The position numbers and the translations under genes were made by a program. Below, one piece after another: positions 16,352-25,982 of a DNA stretch of 64,000 nucleotides (its first letter is position 1; the number at the start of each line of letters is the position of its first letter). This DNA is from Pantoea ananatis LMG 2665 (GTDB lineage: Bacteria; Pseudomonadota; Gammaproteobacteria; Enterobacterales; Enterobacteriaceae). The stretch lies in the NCBI RefSeq assembly GCF_000710035.2, contig NZ_JMJJ01000017.1, positions 1 through 64,000 of the forward strand, in the 5' to 3' direction. The notes below the pieces were generated by a model that worked only from the letters and a program-made list of their open reading frames with translations, was not told the origin of the DNA and did no database searches.

Positions 16352-17680
16352 ATGCGAATTAAGGTCGATAGCGTTAATGACAGTACCCTCTTCCCCACCT
16401 CCGTCGATGTTGTTGTAATAGGGGGCGGCGTTGTGGGGACGTCAACGGCATATGAACTGGCTAAACAAGGCGTTTCTGTTGCGCTGTTTGAAAAAGGCGT
16501 GATTGCCGGTGAGCAGTCAGGTAGAAACTGGGGCTGGGTGCGCCAACAGAACCGTGATTTGCATGAGTTGCCGATGGCGATACGAAGCCTGCAGCGCTGG
16601 GATGAACTCAGTACTGAAATCGGAATGGATCTGGGCTTCAGGCGCAGCGGCATCCTGTATGGCACGCTAAATGACGCTGACCTGGCGCGTTGGGAAAAAT
16701 GGGGCCAGCAGGCAAAGCAGATTGGCTTTACCAGCCAGTTGTTATCCGCACGTGAGGCTCAGGAACGTATTGGTGACAAAACAGCCTGGCGTGGCGGCGT
16801 GTGGTCGCCGACGGATGGACGCGCAGAACCGTCACAGGCGGTACCGGCCATCGCAAAAGGTGCACAAAATTTGGGTGCCAGCATTTTCCAGCGTTGCGCG
16901 GTACGGGCACTGGATATCAGCGCCGGACGCGTTTCTGGCGTCTGGACAGAGCGCGGGTTAGTCAAAGCCAGCCGGGTGATCTGTTGCGGCGGTGCATGGA
17001 GCTCGCGTTTTTGCAGACAATATGGCGTTGAACTCCCCGCCGCCAATATTTTGGGCACGGTGTTTAAAACAACCGCCGCCCCGGAAATTGTAAAAGGTTG
17101 TCTGAGCACGCCGCAACTCTGTGTTCGTCGCCGTCTGGATGGCAGTTATACCGTTGCCGTTCCGGGCCTGGGCCAGATCGATTTGGCGCCACAGAACATC
17201 CGATATGCCGCAAAGTTTTATCCTATGTTCCGCAGTAAAGTGGCAAAGAAACTGAAAATCCGGCTGAATGGCTCATTCTTTTCAGGCCCTGAAGCCTCGG
17301 GGAGTTGGTCTCATGACACGCCTTCCCCTTTTGAAAAAATCCGGGTTCTCGATCCCACGCCGGATAAACGCATCGTTAATGATGGTCTGGCAGAGCTAAT
17401 CCGCTTATTTCCCGCGCTGGAGGGGACAAAAGTCGATTATGCCTGGGCGGGCTGGATTGATACCACACCGGATTTGGTGCCGGTTATTGATGAAGTGAAC
17501 CAGATCCCCGGCATGTTTATTGCCTCTGGCTTTAGTGGTCATGGTTTTGCCATCGGGCCGGGTGCGGGACTGCTGTGTGCACAGATGATGACGAACAAGC
17601 CCGTTTATACCGACCTTGCCCCCTACCGGCTCTCACGCTTTGATAAAGGTAACGTTATTCGCCAGCCACAAATGATGTAG
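16352..17680 (+). CDS. FAD-dependent oxidoreductase, DAO family, 442 aa
   Basis: This is a D-amino-acid-oxidase-fold flavoenzyme. The Rossmann FAD motif VVVIGGGVVGTSTAYELA is at about residues 20-37, followed by the acidic residue of the second strand (FEKG). The C-terminal DAO signature is seen in FIASGFSGHGFAIGPGAG. SGRNWGWVRQQNRD resembles oxidases of amino acids, opines and gamma-glutamylputrescine. It is the last gene of the unit with the binding protein and XRE-cupin regulator, 14 bp after the regulator. The likely role is oxidative deamination of the compound brought in by the linked ABC importer. Which amine is oxidised cannot be said. Confidence 0.87.
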   Translation: MRIKVDSVNDSTLFPTSVDVVVIGGGVVGTSTAYELAKQGVSVALFEKGVIAGEQSGRNWGWVRQQNRDLHELPMAIRSLQRWDELSTEIGMDLGFRRSGILYGTLNDADLARWEKWGQQAKQIGFTSQLLSAREAQERIGDKTAWRGGVWSPTDGRAEPSQAVPAIAKGAQNLGASIFQRCAVRALDISAGRVSGVWTERGLVKASRVICCGGAWSSRFCRQYGVELPAANILGTVFKTTAAPEIVKGCLSTPQLCVRRRLDGSYTVAVPGLGQIDLAPQNIRYAAKFYPMFRSKVAKKLKIRLNGSFFSGPEASGSWSHDTPSPFEKIRVLDPTPDKRIVNDGLAELIRLFPALEGTKVDYAWAGWIDTTPDLVPVIDEVNQIPGMFIASGFSGHGFAIGPGAGLLCAQMMTNKPVYTDLAPYRLSRFDKGNVIRQPQMM

Positions 17681-17694
17681 CGGTGCAGACCACA

Positions 17695-17738
17695 GAGACA
17701 GGCTATGCGAAAGCGCATGGCCTGCATTGGCCTGTCTC
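17695..17738 (+). terminator. Nested hairpin after the oxidase gene
   Basis: Outer stem GAGACAGGC / GCCTGTCTC (9 bp) encloses an inner ATGCG-AAAG-CGCAT hairpin. It lies 14 bp after the oxidase stop codon. It lacks a T-run. Confidence 0.5.
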
Positions 17739-18044
17739 GTCAACATAGCGACGATCTGTTAGTGATCTACCGGGCGGTTGCCCCCTTCTGAGCCAGCTTA
17801 ATTTGCGCAGTGTAAAAATCAGCCCTCATTCCCTGATTCTGATTAAGCCTTCTGTGGTGAGGCGTGCGAGAAAAGGTCATCCGTCATTACCGGAGAGAAA
17901 GGCGTAAAATCGCTGGACGCAGCGGTAAGCAGGCGAGTACGACAAACGGGCACCCGACCTTTGTGCGGCACCGACGGTGCTGATTATGGCCTGTTCTACA
18001 GGAAGACGCTGGCATGCAAATACTGGGAAGGCATATTTTAAAAA
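17739..18044. other. Intergenic stretch, no gene seen
   Basis: About 300 bp lie between two converging transcription units. Short ORFs here (for example 17887-18081 minus) have no start signals and no recognisable product. Confidence 0.4.
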
Positions 18045-18074
18045 GCCCGGCAGCAATTTTACATGTCACCGGGC
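18045..18074 (-). terminator. Rho-independent terminator of the inositol-like operon
   Basis: Read on the minus strand, GCCCGG pairs with CCGGGC across an 18-nt loop and is followed by TTTTT. It starts 8 bp past the stop codon of the last gene. Confidence 0.75.
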
Positions 18075-18081
18075 ACATCAC

Positions 18082-18972
18082 TCATGGATGAGGCGTAAGC
18101 AATTCTCGCTCTATCCGCTCGCGGGTTTCCACGGCCTGATACTTCATTTTTTCCGGATAACCAAAAAGCGATGCGGCCACAATAGGCTCTCCCCCTACTT
18201 TGAACGTCTGCTCTGCAAACTTCATGTCCCGCAAGGTTCGGAACAGCGTGTCAAAATCTACTTCGCCTTCGCCGATGCCAACGTGCTGATGAATAGTGGC
18301 ATCCACGCCTGGTGGGTTAACGATGTAACGGCAATGCTTTGTGTGGTTCATGGTATCGGCAATAAGAACATGGGACAGATCGTGTCCGGCATGACGGAGC
18401 ATCTTCTCTACGTCGCCTTTTCCTTTATCATAGAAAAAGGTATGAGGAACGCTGTAGACATATTTAACGTTATCACTCCTGAACGACCTGACCATATTGA
18501 CAGTCTCATCGCTCTCTTCACAGAAGTCCCACGGGTGCGCCTGAATTTCAACACGGATACCCTCACGTTCGAACAGCGGAAGCAGCGTTTCCATTGAGCG
18601 GTAAAACATTTCATCGCAGATTTCGGGTTGATTAGGATCGCCCGCCAGTTCGGTATTGATGACCTGTACGCCCATTTCGACGGCGATCTCCACCATACGT
18701 TTCCAGTTTTTAACGGCCGCCTGTCGGCGCAGTTCATCGGGACCAGACCAGCGATAAACACAGATAAACGATGAAATTTCCACACCTGTTTCGCGCAGCG
18801 CCTTTTTATACTCAGCCATGATCTCGCGGCTGGCACGAGGATGCTTATAGAAAGGGTTAATTTCCGGATGTGGAGACTGCTCAATGTAGTTGTATCCCCA
18901 TTCCGACACCTGTTGGACCATTTTGGTGATGCCCAGATCTTTGATTACATCTACATCGAAAGCGATTTTCAT
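18082..18972 (-). CDS. Sugar-phosphate isomerase/epimerase family protein, IolH-like, 296 aa
   Basis: This is a TIM-barrel protein of the AP endonuclease 2/xylose isomerase-like superfamily. Characteristic segments include GYNYIEQSPHPEINPFY near the start, ELAGDPNQPEICDEMFYRSMETLLP, VEIQAHPWDF and VNPPGVDATIHQHVGIGEGEVDF. Their His, Glu and Asp residues are the usual metal ligands. It resembles proteins annotated as IolH in myo-inositol catabolism clusters, whose exact reaction is poorly defined. The ATG at 18972 follows AAAGG; an in-frame GTG three codons upstream is less likely. It is third in a minus-strand operon under a LacI-type regulator. Confidence 0.8.
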   Translation of the reverse strand: MKIAFDVDVIKDLGITKMVQQVSEWGYNYIEQSPHPEINPFYKHPRASREIMAEYKKALRETGVEISSFICVYRWSGPDELRRQAAVKNWKRMVEIAVEMGVQVINTELAGDPNQPEICDEMFYRSMETLLPLFEREGIRVEIQAHPWDFCEESDETVNMVRSFRSDNVKYVYSVPHTFFYDKGKGDVEKMLRHAGHDLSHVLIADTMNHTKHCRYIVNPPGVDATIHQHVGIGEGEVDFDTLFRTLRDMKFAEQTFKVGGEPIVAASLFGYPEKMKYQAVETRERIERELLTPHP

Positions 18973-19101
18973 TGATGCCACCTTTGCGTTGTCTCTTGCT
19001 GCCTGAGTCGGGTTCAGGCAGCGAAAATCATTAAACGGATCGAATGTCAGGCGTTGTCAACCCTGTGTGACAGGCTGAGTCCGGTTCTCACGACCAGGAC
19101 C

Positions 19102-20271
19102 TCAGCATTCCACCCACACCGAGCCGGAGTCGGCTGAACGGACACAGTTTTCCACCCATCTGACGCCAGCCAGGCCGGCATGGACATCGGGATACCAGAA
19201 GTTTTTCAGGAATGCGTCGTCGCCCCGATCGGTTGCATCCATTGCCAGCGCGAAACGTCGGTAGAGATTCGACCAGGCTTCGAAAAGTCCTTCCGGATGA
19301 CCGCCGCCTATCCGGTCATCTTCACGAGCAGCCGGGTGCAGATAGTCCATGCCTCTTTCCAGAATGCGCACCGGCTCACCCTGAATTTCGAAACGCAGCT
19401 GGTTTGGCTGCTCATCCCACCACTCAATACTGGCTCTGGAGCCAACGATGCGGACTTTCTGCCCATGCATTGATCCGCAGTTGACGGCTGAGGCCCACAG
19501 ATTTCCCACTGCGCCGTTCTCGTATTCCATCAGAACAAATGCGTTGTCTTCGAGAGGCGCCCGACTTTTCACAAAGCTCTGGCGTGAGCAAAGCAGCCGT
19601 CTGATTTTCAGTTCGGGTGCCATGGTTTCAGCGATACACAGCGGATGGGTCGCCAAATCACCCAGAACATAACTGGGTCCGACAAAGCGCGGGTCGACGC
19701 GCCAGCTGGTGCTGGCGTTATTCTGTTCAACGGCTTCGTGATGAAAACCGTGTGCAAACTGCATGTTGACGATGCGAATGTCACCCAGTAATCCCTGCGC
19801 GATCATCTCCCTGGCCTGAAGGATGAGCTGATGACCGGTGTAACCGTAGGTCACGCCGACGATCTTCTTTTTCTCCCGGCTCAGCTTCGCCAGATGTTCA
19901 GCTTCTTCCACCGTAAAGCACAGCGGTTTCTCACATATCACATGGAGACCGGCTTCAAGCGCTGCGCAGCAGACCGCAAAGTGCGTGTTGTTAGGTGTGG
20001 CGATCGAGACAGCCTGGATGCCATCATCGCGTTTTGCTTCTGATGCAAACAGGGTTTCATAGTCGGCATAGCACCGGTCCGGGGAAAGGCCCAGAGCTTC
20101 ACCAAAGGCGCGGCCACGTGCAGCATCAATATCGAATGCCCCGGCAACTAAGGTAAATGTGTTATCGCGGAGTGCTGATGAACGGTGAATGTAGCCAATC
20201 TGACTGGTACCGCCGCCGCCCACCATGCCCCACCGCAGTGAATTTTTAAGCGGTTTAATGCCGTTAATCAT
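19102..20271 (-). CDS. Gfo/Idh/MocA-family oxidoreductase, 389 aa
   Basis: This is an NAD(P)-dependent sugar or polyol dehydrogenase. The N-terminal Rossmann fold has the glycine motif RWGMVGGGGTSQIG (about residues 12-25) and VSIATPNNTHF. The catalytic motif CEKPLCFTVEEAE carries the conserved EKP lysine. The C-terminal alpha/beta domain binds substrate. It lies 11 bp after one TIM-barrel isomerase gene and upstream of another, as in myo-inositol, scyllo-inositol and rhizopine pathways, where such enzymes oxidise an inositol to an inosose. The exact substrate is not known, and no complete inositol pathway (iolA, B, C, D) is in this window. Confidence 0.85.
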   Translation of the reverse strand: MINGIKPLKNSLRWGMVGGGGTSQIGYIHRSSALRDNTFTLVAGAFDIDAARGRAFGEALGLSPDRCYADYETLFASEAKRDDGIQAVSIATPNNTHFAVCCAALEAGLHVICEKPLCFTVEEAEHLAKLSREKKKIVGVTYGYTGHQLILQAREMIAQGLLGDIRIVNMQFAHGFHHEAVEQNNASTSWRVDPRFVGPSYVLGDLATHPLCIAETMAPELKIRRLLCSRQSFVKSRAPLEDNAFVLMEYENGAVGNLWASAVNCGSMHGQKVRIVGSRASIEWWDEQPNQLRFEIQGEPVRILERGMDYLHPAAREDDRIGGGHPEGLFEAWSNLYRRFALAMDATDRGDDAFLKNFWYPDVHAGLAGVRWVENCVRSADSGSVWVEC

Positions 20272-20282
20272 GACCTTTCTCC

Positions 20283-21188
20283 TTAAAAACCGACTGAGTG
20301 CAGATAGTGCAGACTTGCTGTGACGTCACGCAGGCTGGTGTCTGCATCACGCGGATCCCTTTCCTGTTCAATAGTGATCCAGCCCTGATAATGGCGCTGG
20401 CGCAGAAATGCGTGGACATCGGGATAATTGATAGCGCCGCTGCCAAGTGGGCACATGACGCCCTGGGCACAGGCGGTGAAAAAATCCAGCCCTTGTTTGA
20501 TGGCTTGACGCCAGACAACCTCGTTGACGTCTTTGAAATGAAGGTAATCAATCCGGTCCCAGTAACGTTCCAGCGCAGCAACAGGATCCATGCCGGCGTA
20601 ATACAAATGGCCGGTATCCAGACAAAGGCCGGCAACGCTATGAGGAATATCGCGAACCAGCCTTTCAAGTTCATCGGCAAACTCAATGCAGCCGCCTGCA
20701 TGGGGATGAATGACCGGTCTGACACCGTACTCTTTCCAGGCGATCTCACTCAGAACGGTGATATGTCTCATCATGGTCTGCCAGTCGCTGTCGTTCAGTC
20801 GTGGCGCTTTTTCAGACTGGCCTGCGGTGGCTGCCCGTTCAGGATCGCCGAAATCGATGATGACGAGATAAGGTGTAGGTTTGCCCTGTTCGGAAAGGAA
20901 GCTCAGGTTGTGACAGATTTTATGGGTCAGCGCGATCATGGCCGGAAAGTTCTCTTCACTCACCAAATCGTCGAAAAGGGTGCCAGCAACGATCGACAGC
21001 TGGAATTCGGCAAGCGCAGCTTTTAGCGCATCCGGCTGGACGGGCAAATATCCCCACGGCCCCAGTTCCAGGCTTTTATAACCTGCAAGCGCGGCTTCTT
21101 TAAGCACGCTCTGCCAGGGGGGAAGAAAAGGATTCTTCGGGTCATCCACTCCCCAGCTGCAGGGCGCAGTCGCGATGGAAATCGTCAT
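20283..21188 (-). CDS. TIM-barrel isomerase/dehydratase, IolE-like, 301 aa
   Basis: This protein of the sugar isomerase/epimerase superfamily opens with SIATAPCSWGVDD, and GYKSLELGPWGYLP follows. Metal-binding residues typical of the barrel are seen in HPHAGGCIEF, CLDTGHLYYAG, YLHFKDV and WITIEQERD. Members near inositol dehydrogenases act as inosose dehydratases or isomerases. The ATG at 21188 has a GGAGAAA ribosome-binding site; a longer frame from 21257 lacks one and would add 23 basic residues. It is the first structural gene after the LacI-family regulator. A candidate operator lies between them at 21345-21366. Confidence 0.82.
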   Translation of the reverse strand: MTISIATAPCSWGVDDPKNPFLPPWQSVLKEAALAGYKSLELGPWGYLPVQPDALKAALAEFQLSIVAGTLFDDLVSEENFPAMIALTHKICHNLSFLSEQGKPTPYLVIIDFGDPERAATAGQSEKAPRLNDSDWQTMMRHITVLSEIAWKEYGVRPVIHPHAGGCIEFADELERLVRDIPHSVAGLCLDTGHLYYAGMDPVAALERYWDRIDYLHFKDVNEVVWRQAIKQGLDFFTACAQGVMCPLGSGAINYPDVHAFLRQRHYQGWITIEQERDPRDADTSLRDVTASLHYLHSVGF

Positions 21189-21344
21189 GATGTTTTTTCT
21201 CCGGATGCGGCAACACTGATGAACACTGAGCGCCCCGACGGCAATCGTCTGGCTCAATGCGCGCAGTATTGCGCCGGTTTTTTAACACCGGCAACCCTTC
21301 GAAGTGAGTTATTTGATAGCGATCATGATTTTTTTATATCATTT

Positions 21345-21366
21345 ATTTGATTGTTTTACATCAAAT
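21345..21366. promoter_or_regulatory. Candidate operator upstream of the IolE-like gene
   Basis: The inverted repeat is ATTTGAT-N8-ATCAAAT. A further TTTGAT half-site lies nearby at about 21312. It is located between the LacI-family gene and the operon it precedes. Assignment to that regulator is an inference. Confidence 0.45.
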
Positions 21367-21403
21367 GCAGTCTGCGCAAGCCTTCGGCAGAAGCCGGAGT
21401 GAT

Positions 21404-22426
21404 TCAGATATTTTCCCGAGTGATGAGATCGAAAGGCAGGGTAACGTAAACCGGATTGCGATCGTTCTCTTGATATCTGCTGATAAAAACAGAGACGATC
21501 TTTTCAGCCACGGCATCAATGCGGTGACGTATCATGATGTCGATCTGTCCCTCAATCAGCGCCATTTCATCGCCGATAAACGGACCATGACAGAGAATTT
21601 TTATATCATCCCGCGGGCTTTCAGAAACGGCTTTAATCACCCCTTCCACACCACCACATGGCGCATAAATCATTGTTATGATTGGGTTGTCTTTCAGCAG
21701 TTGCGTCGCGGCCAGATAGCCCCCATTGATACATTCAAGCGTCTGGAGAGGCTCCAGAACCACGGCATCTTTTCTGTTTTCACGCAGGTATGAACGAAAG
21801 CTTATTTCACAGCTTTCCTGGCAGTTGAAACGGTGGTCACCCAGTAGGACGCCAATCACACTTTCTTTTTCTGTCATGCGTTCAGCAAACCATCCCGCCG
21901 TACGTCCTGCTTTGAGGTTATCCAGCCCGATATAGCCCGCCTGACCACAGGGGGAGAGATCAGAAAACAACGTGAAAATTTGCACACCTGAGGCGGAAAG
22001 CTGCTTAATCGTATGTCGTATAAGGGGATGATCCAGAGCAACAAGCCCGATGATATCAACGCGTTCTGCCAGCGCTTCCAGAGACGATACGACGTTCTCC
22101 ACATCGTGAATATCGGCCCACATAAACGCCGGTTTCGTCGCCAGTTTTCCCTCTGCGCATCGACTGATTTCTTCTGAAAGTACCTGATAAAAAGAATAAT
22201 TATTGGGTAGCAAAATGAACCCGATACGCACGTGGATGTTGGCCGCTGTCACGTCCGGCGTCATGACCTTAATGAGGTCTTCACGGTAGCCTAAGGCTTC
22301 AGCGGCGCGCAGGACCCGTTGCCGGGTTTCCTGTTTAACAGAAGCTCTGTTGTTAAGCACGCGATCCACGGTAGCGACGCCCACGCCGGCTGCTCGTGCC
22401 ACCGCTGACATAGAGATTTTTTTCAT
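21404..22426 (-). CDS. LacI-family transcriptional regulator, 340 aa
   Basis: The N-terminal helix-turn-helix (MSAVARAAGVGVATVDRVLNN, residues 6-26) carries the hinge-proximal ALGY motif. It is followed by a periplasmic-binding-protein-like sensor domain starting at about residue 66, with GYIGLDNLKAGRTAG. The sensor resembles those binding inositols and simple sugars. The gene is on the same strand as, and 215 bp upstream of, the IolE-like / Gfo-Idh-MocA / IolH-like operon. It is therefore the obvious candidate repressor of that operon, released by the substrate or an intermediate. Confidence 0.9.
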   Translation of the reverse strand: MKKISMSAVARAAGVGVATVDRVLNNRASVKQETRQRVLRAAEALGYREDLIKVMTPDVTAANIHVRIGFILLPNNYSFYQVLSEEISRCAEGKLATKPAFMWADIHDVENVVSSLEALAERVDIIGLVALDHPLIRHTIKQLSASGVQIFTLFSDLSPCGQAGYIGLDNLKAGRTAGWFAERMTEKESVIGVLLGDHRFNCQESCEISFRSYLRENRKDAVVLEPLQTLECINGGYLAATQLLKDNPIITMIYAPCGGVEGVIKAVSESPRDDIKILCHGPFIGDEMALIEGQIDIMIRHRIDAVAEKIVSVFISRYQENDRNPVYVTLPFDLITRENI

Positions 22427-22824
22427 TACTCAGCCTGGTGATGATAGATTTCTATCAATCTAAACACATAAACAGGATAGCGGCAAAAGGCTTCCGCGCT
22501 TTTTGCGGGATGATAACCGTATTGGTGAGATCGGTGCCTCCGGAATGCGTACAGCAGATAGCGCTGTTTGGATTTGCATTAAGTCACTTGCGGCAGACTT
22601 TTAAAAAATTAATTGTGCGTGAAACGACTGACTCTACAGCGAAAAGCGAACGCTGCTAAGTCCCGTGTGCATTATGATTGGGCTGGTCCAGACAGGTGGC
22701 GTAATATGGCCTCTAACTAAATTTTTACAAATTTTTGTCTCTGTTTCTGGCTAACGGCGCCGATAATCGTTTTTAACGCCAGATCATCTCCGAACAGGTC
22801 GATGAACTCATCAAGGATAGCCAC
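22427..22824. other. Intergenic region between divergent LacI-type and GGDEF-EAL genes
   Basis: About 400 bp. It should contain both promoters. No convincing gene, repeat or promoter consensus was seen; the short ORFs on both strands lack ribosome-binding sites. Confidence 0.4.
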
Positions 22825-24882
22825 ATGAAATCCGTAACCAATGACCAACTGGGGGCCGCCGTGGCCAGAACGTCTCTTTGTGCGATATATCTGCTGTCTT
22901 CCACCGGAGAAGTGATGAGCTGGAATCTTGGATGCCGTGAGATCAAGGGATGGGATAGCCGCGATATCCGAGGGCAGCATATTTCGGTTTTTTATGATGA
23001 AGATGAGCAGGCCAGGAATATCCCTGAGGCCAACCTGAGGGAGGCCCGTGAGCGCGGCAAGTTCACAGGAGAGGGCTGGCGCCTGCGCAAAAACGGCAGC
23101 GCGTTTCGGGCATCAGTTGAAATAGAATTTCTCAATCCGTCCGATGAAGATAATGCGGCCTTTATCAAAATCGTGCGGGACGTTTCACAAGGCTATCAGG
23201 AAAGGGCGGCGCTCCGCATCGCTCAAAAAGTTATCCTGAAAAGGGAAACCGAGTTATCAGACACAAATAAGGTGCTCGACGCCGTATTCAGCCACACGCC
23301 CTGCGCGCTCATCCTGTGTGACGTTGCATCGGGGGACATCATACGCGCGAACCCGACGGCCATGAATTTGTCCTGTCTGCAAGAACGGGTACGCAGTGGG
23401 AATACCCGAACCGCCCTGCCTGCGGGCCTGCCAGACAATCTCGCGGCTGTGTTCAGGCAGGCATTTGACCTCCTTCCCGACCAGGGCTTTAGTGAAACGG
23501 TTTCTTCGGGCGATAATGAGCCGGAATTTTCATTACGGATTTCCGCCGAAAGGCTGAATTCGGGCGGCGGAGATGACTATCTCCTGTATACCATACTGGA
23601 CGTCACGGCGGAGTATCAGGCTGCGGTCAGAGCGAACCATCTGGCCCTTCATGATCCGCTGACAGGGCTTCTCAACCGCCGTGGCCTGATGCCTGAGCTT
23701 GAAACGCTTCTGGACGGTGACGAACCCTTTGCGGTCATGGTGTCTGACATAGACCGGTTTAAAAGCGTCAACGACGTTCTGGGTCACGCGGCGGGCGATA
23801 CCTTGCTCATTGAGGTTTCAGCACGGCTGCTGTCAGTCCTGCGCCCGGGCGACATTCTGGCCCGCACGGGCGGTGACGAGTTCGTTGCCGTTTTGCCCGG
23901 CATTAGCTCGGCAGAAGACGCAAGCGAAACAGCATCGCGCCTGACGATGGTCCTGAAGGAGCCCTTCATGCTGAAAGGGCGGAAAGTCACCTCGGGTTGC
24001 AGCTTCGGGGTTTGCCTCTTTCCGGGCTATGCGCGTGATGCCGAAAGCATGTTATCGGCAGCCGATATCGCCCTCTACGCTGCCAAGTCAGCCGGGCGCA
24101 AAGGCTGGGTAATTTTTACCGATGAGCTAGCCAGTTCGGCGGCAGAGCGCTTTAGCCTGGAAAATGACCTGCGTGGTGCGCTCGAGAACGGTGAGCTGCA
24201 GATTTTTTACCAGCCCGTCGTCTGCAGCATCAGTGAGGAAGTGGTTTCCTATGAAGCTCTGCTGCGCTGGAATCATCCTGTAAGGGGAAATGTTTCGCCT
24301 GACGTGTTCATCCCGCTCGCTGAAAAAACCGGGCTTATTCATGATATTGGCGCATTCGCGCTTGAGCGAGCCTGCAACGATATGGCGGAGTGGTCGGGGC
24401 ACGAACGCGTGGCAGTTAATATCTCGCCCCGTCAGTTTCGTGATCCACAGCTGGCCAACAGGGTGAAAACGGTTCTTATTGAGAGTGGGCTGCACCCAAA
24501 CCGGCTGGAGCTCGAAATCACCGAGTCGGCGCTGTTCGACAACCCCGAAGGCAGTTACGAAATGATTCGCAGGTTCAGGGATACCGGAATTCATATCGTA
24601 CTGGATGATTTTGGTACGGGCTTTTCTTCACTGAACCACCTCAGTTCCGGACTGTTCAGCAGGATAAAAATAGACAGGTCGTTTATTAACGATTTGCACC
24701 TGGACTCCGGAGCTGCAGCCATCGTCAGCTCCGTTCTTTCACTCTGCCGTCAACTCCAGGTTGAAGTGACCGCAGAGGGCGTGGAAACGCCTGCCCAGGC
24801 GGAGTGGCTAAAGACGAATGAGTGTCCGTTACTGCAGGGATACCTCTTTGGCAGGCCGGGCCCTTGCTGGATTCAGAAGTAA
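22825..24882 (+). CDS. PAS-PAS-GGDEF-EAL cyclic-di-GMP protein, 685 aa
   Basis: This is a cytoplasmic c-di-GMP turnover protein with no membrane segments. A PAS domain (about residues 10-130, with PAC-like end VRDVSQGYQERAA), a second PAS (about 145-265), GGDEF (about 275-430) and EAL (about 440-685) follow in order. The diguanylate cyclase motif RTGGDEF is intact (349-353), with an RxxD inhibitory site (RPGD) five residues before it. The EAL domain has YEALLRW (477-479), NISPRQF, LEITES, DDFGTGFSSL, KIDRSF and TAEGVE, so phosphodiesterase activity is also expected. The signal sensed by the PAS domains is unknown. The start has AGGA 7 nt upstream. It may tune motility, fitting the nearby flagellar genes. 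Confidence 0.93.
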   Translation: MKSVTNDQLGAAVARTSLCAIYLLSSTGEVMSWNLGCREIKGWDSRDIRGQHISVFYDEDEQARNIPEANLREARERGKFTGEGWRLRKNGSAFRASVEIEFLNPSDEDNAAFIKIVRDVSQGYQERAALRIAQKVILKRETELSDTNKVLDAVFSHTPCALILCDVASGDIIRANPTAMNLSCLQERVRSGNTRTALPAGLPDNLAAVFRQAFDLLPDQGFSETVSSGDNEPEFSLRISAERLNSGGGDDYLLYTILDVTAEYQAAVRANHLALHDPLTGLLNRRGLMPELETLLDGDEPFAVMVSDIDRFKSVNDVLGHAAGDTLLIEVSARLLSVLRPGDILARTGGDEFVAVLPGISSAEDASETASRLTMVLKEPFMLKGRKVTSGCSFGVCLFPGYARDAESMLSAADIALYAAKSAGRKGWVIFTDELASSAAERFSLENDLRGALENGELQIFYQPVVCSISEEVVSYEALLRWNHPVRGNVSPDVFIPLAEKTGLIHDIGAFALERACNDMAEWSGHERVAVNISPRQFRDPQLANRVKTVLIESGLHPNRLELEITESALFDNPEGSYEMIRRFRDTGIHIVLDDFGTGFSSLNHLSSGLFSRIKIDRSFINDLHLDSGAAAIVSSVLSLCRQLQVEVTAEGVETPAQAEWLKTNECPLLQGYLFGRPGPCWIQK

Positions 24883-25064
24883 AGTGTGTGCCCTTCTCAG
24901 TCCCTGCCGGAACAACTGACGGGGACAGAAAGCGCCGGATGTCTTTAAAAGAAATAAGTATCCCTGACTGCACCGGGACGACCAGAACAGGTTTCAAAAG
25001 GCAAAACAGTGACGCAAACCTTTGCCGATAGCAGGTGTACCACCAGATTCACCAGAAGCCGTTT

Positions 25065-25982
25065 TTAGCTTGCTTTCTCAACCAGAAACTGTGCTTCGCA
25101 CTGTCGGGCAATCTCCCACAGCCTGTTACGTATTACCTGCTTAAGTTGCAGGGTGGACTGTGACTGGGGTTTATCACGACGGCTGATCAGCATCACTTCA
25201 AACGGCAACGGTTGCGCGACGGGGAGCAATTTTAGCTGGTCGGCATAGCGGCATGCCGTGAACAGATCCACGACGCCCACGCCGCCGCCTGCCAGGACCA
25301 TATCCGCAATCACCGAATAGGTTTTAATCGACAGTGACACAGCGGGATTCAGCTTTTTATCGCGCAGCGCGCGGTGTAATACGCGCCCAAGCGGATCCTG
25401 GGTCTGCATCATCAGCAGATTATTGCTGCATAACCACTCCAGCGAAACGGGTTCATGCTGGGGATGATTGAGCGGCAGCAGCGCCACCATGGAAGACTGG
25501 AACAGCGGTTCAGCCAAAAGGTCTGCATCCACCTGTTGACCAAACACCAGGGCGAAATCAAGCTGATTTTCCAGAATCATTTGGCACAAAGTCTTGAAGT
25601 GCTCCGTGACCAGTTCGACACTGACCGAGGCCACCTGTTGTCGCCAGGTGACCAATGCGGGTGCCAGCACCATTTGACCGAACGCGTGAGCCGCACCCAC
25701 GCGGACTATCTGCCCTTCGCCGCGTCGAAGTTGTTCGGTGAGTTGAGTAATGGATTGCAAACGTTGATAAAGATCTTCTACTTCGGGCAGCAGGCGTCGT
25801 CCTTCCGCCGTGACGCTCATTCCCTGTATCCGTCGCTCAAACAGTGCAAAACCCAATTGCTGTTCCGCATGATTCAGCACGCGGCTGATATTCGGCTGGG
25901 ACACATTCAGCAAGCGCGCTGCAGCGCTGATGCTACCGGTCTGTACGATGGCCTGAAATACCTCTATGTGACGGAGCCGCAT
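25065..25982 (-). CDS. LysR-family transcriptional regulator, 305 aa
   Basis: The N-terminal winged helix-turn-helix (FQAIVQTGSISAAARLLNVSQPNISRVLNHAEQQLG in segments, residues 9-45) is typical. It is followed by a LysR substrate-binding domain from about residue 90 (VRVGAAHAFGQ onwards). The sensor's GGGVGVVDLFTA region is like regulators of opine and amino acid catabolism. The gene lies on the same strand, about 470 bp downstream of the D-peptide operon's last gene. It is the nearest regulator to that operon and may control it. Confidence 0.9.
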   Translation of the reverse strand: MRLRHIEVFQAIVQTGSISAAARLLNVSQPNISRVLNHAEQQLGFALFERRIQGMSVTAEGRRLLPEVEDLYQRLQSITQLTEQLRRGEGQIVRVGAAHAFGQMVLAPALVTWRQQVASVSVELVTEHFKTLCQMILENQLDFALVFGQQVDADLLAEPLFQSSMVALLPLNHPQHEPVSLEWLCSNNLLMMQTQDPLGRVLHRALRDKKLNPAVSLSIKTYSVIADMVLAGGGVGVVDLFTACRYADQLKLLPVAQPLPFEVMLISRRDKPQSQSTLQLKQVIRNRLWEIARQCEAQFLVEKAS

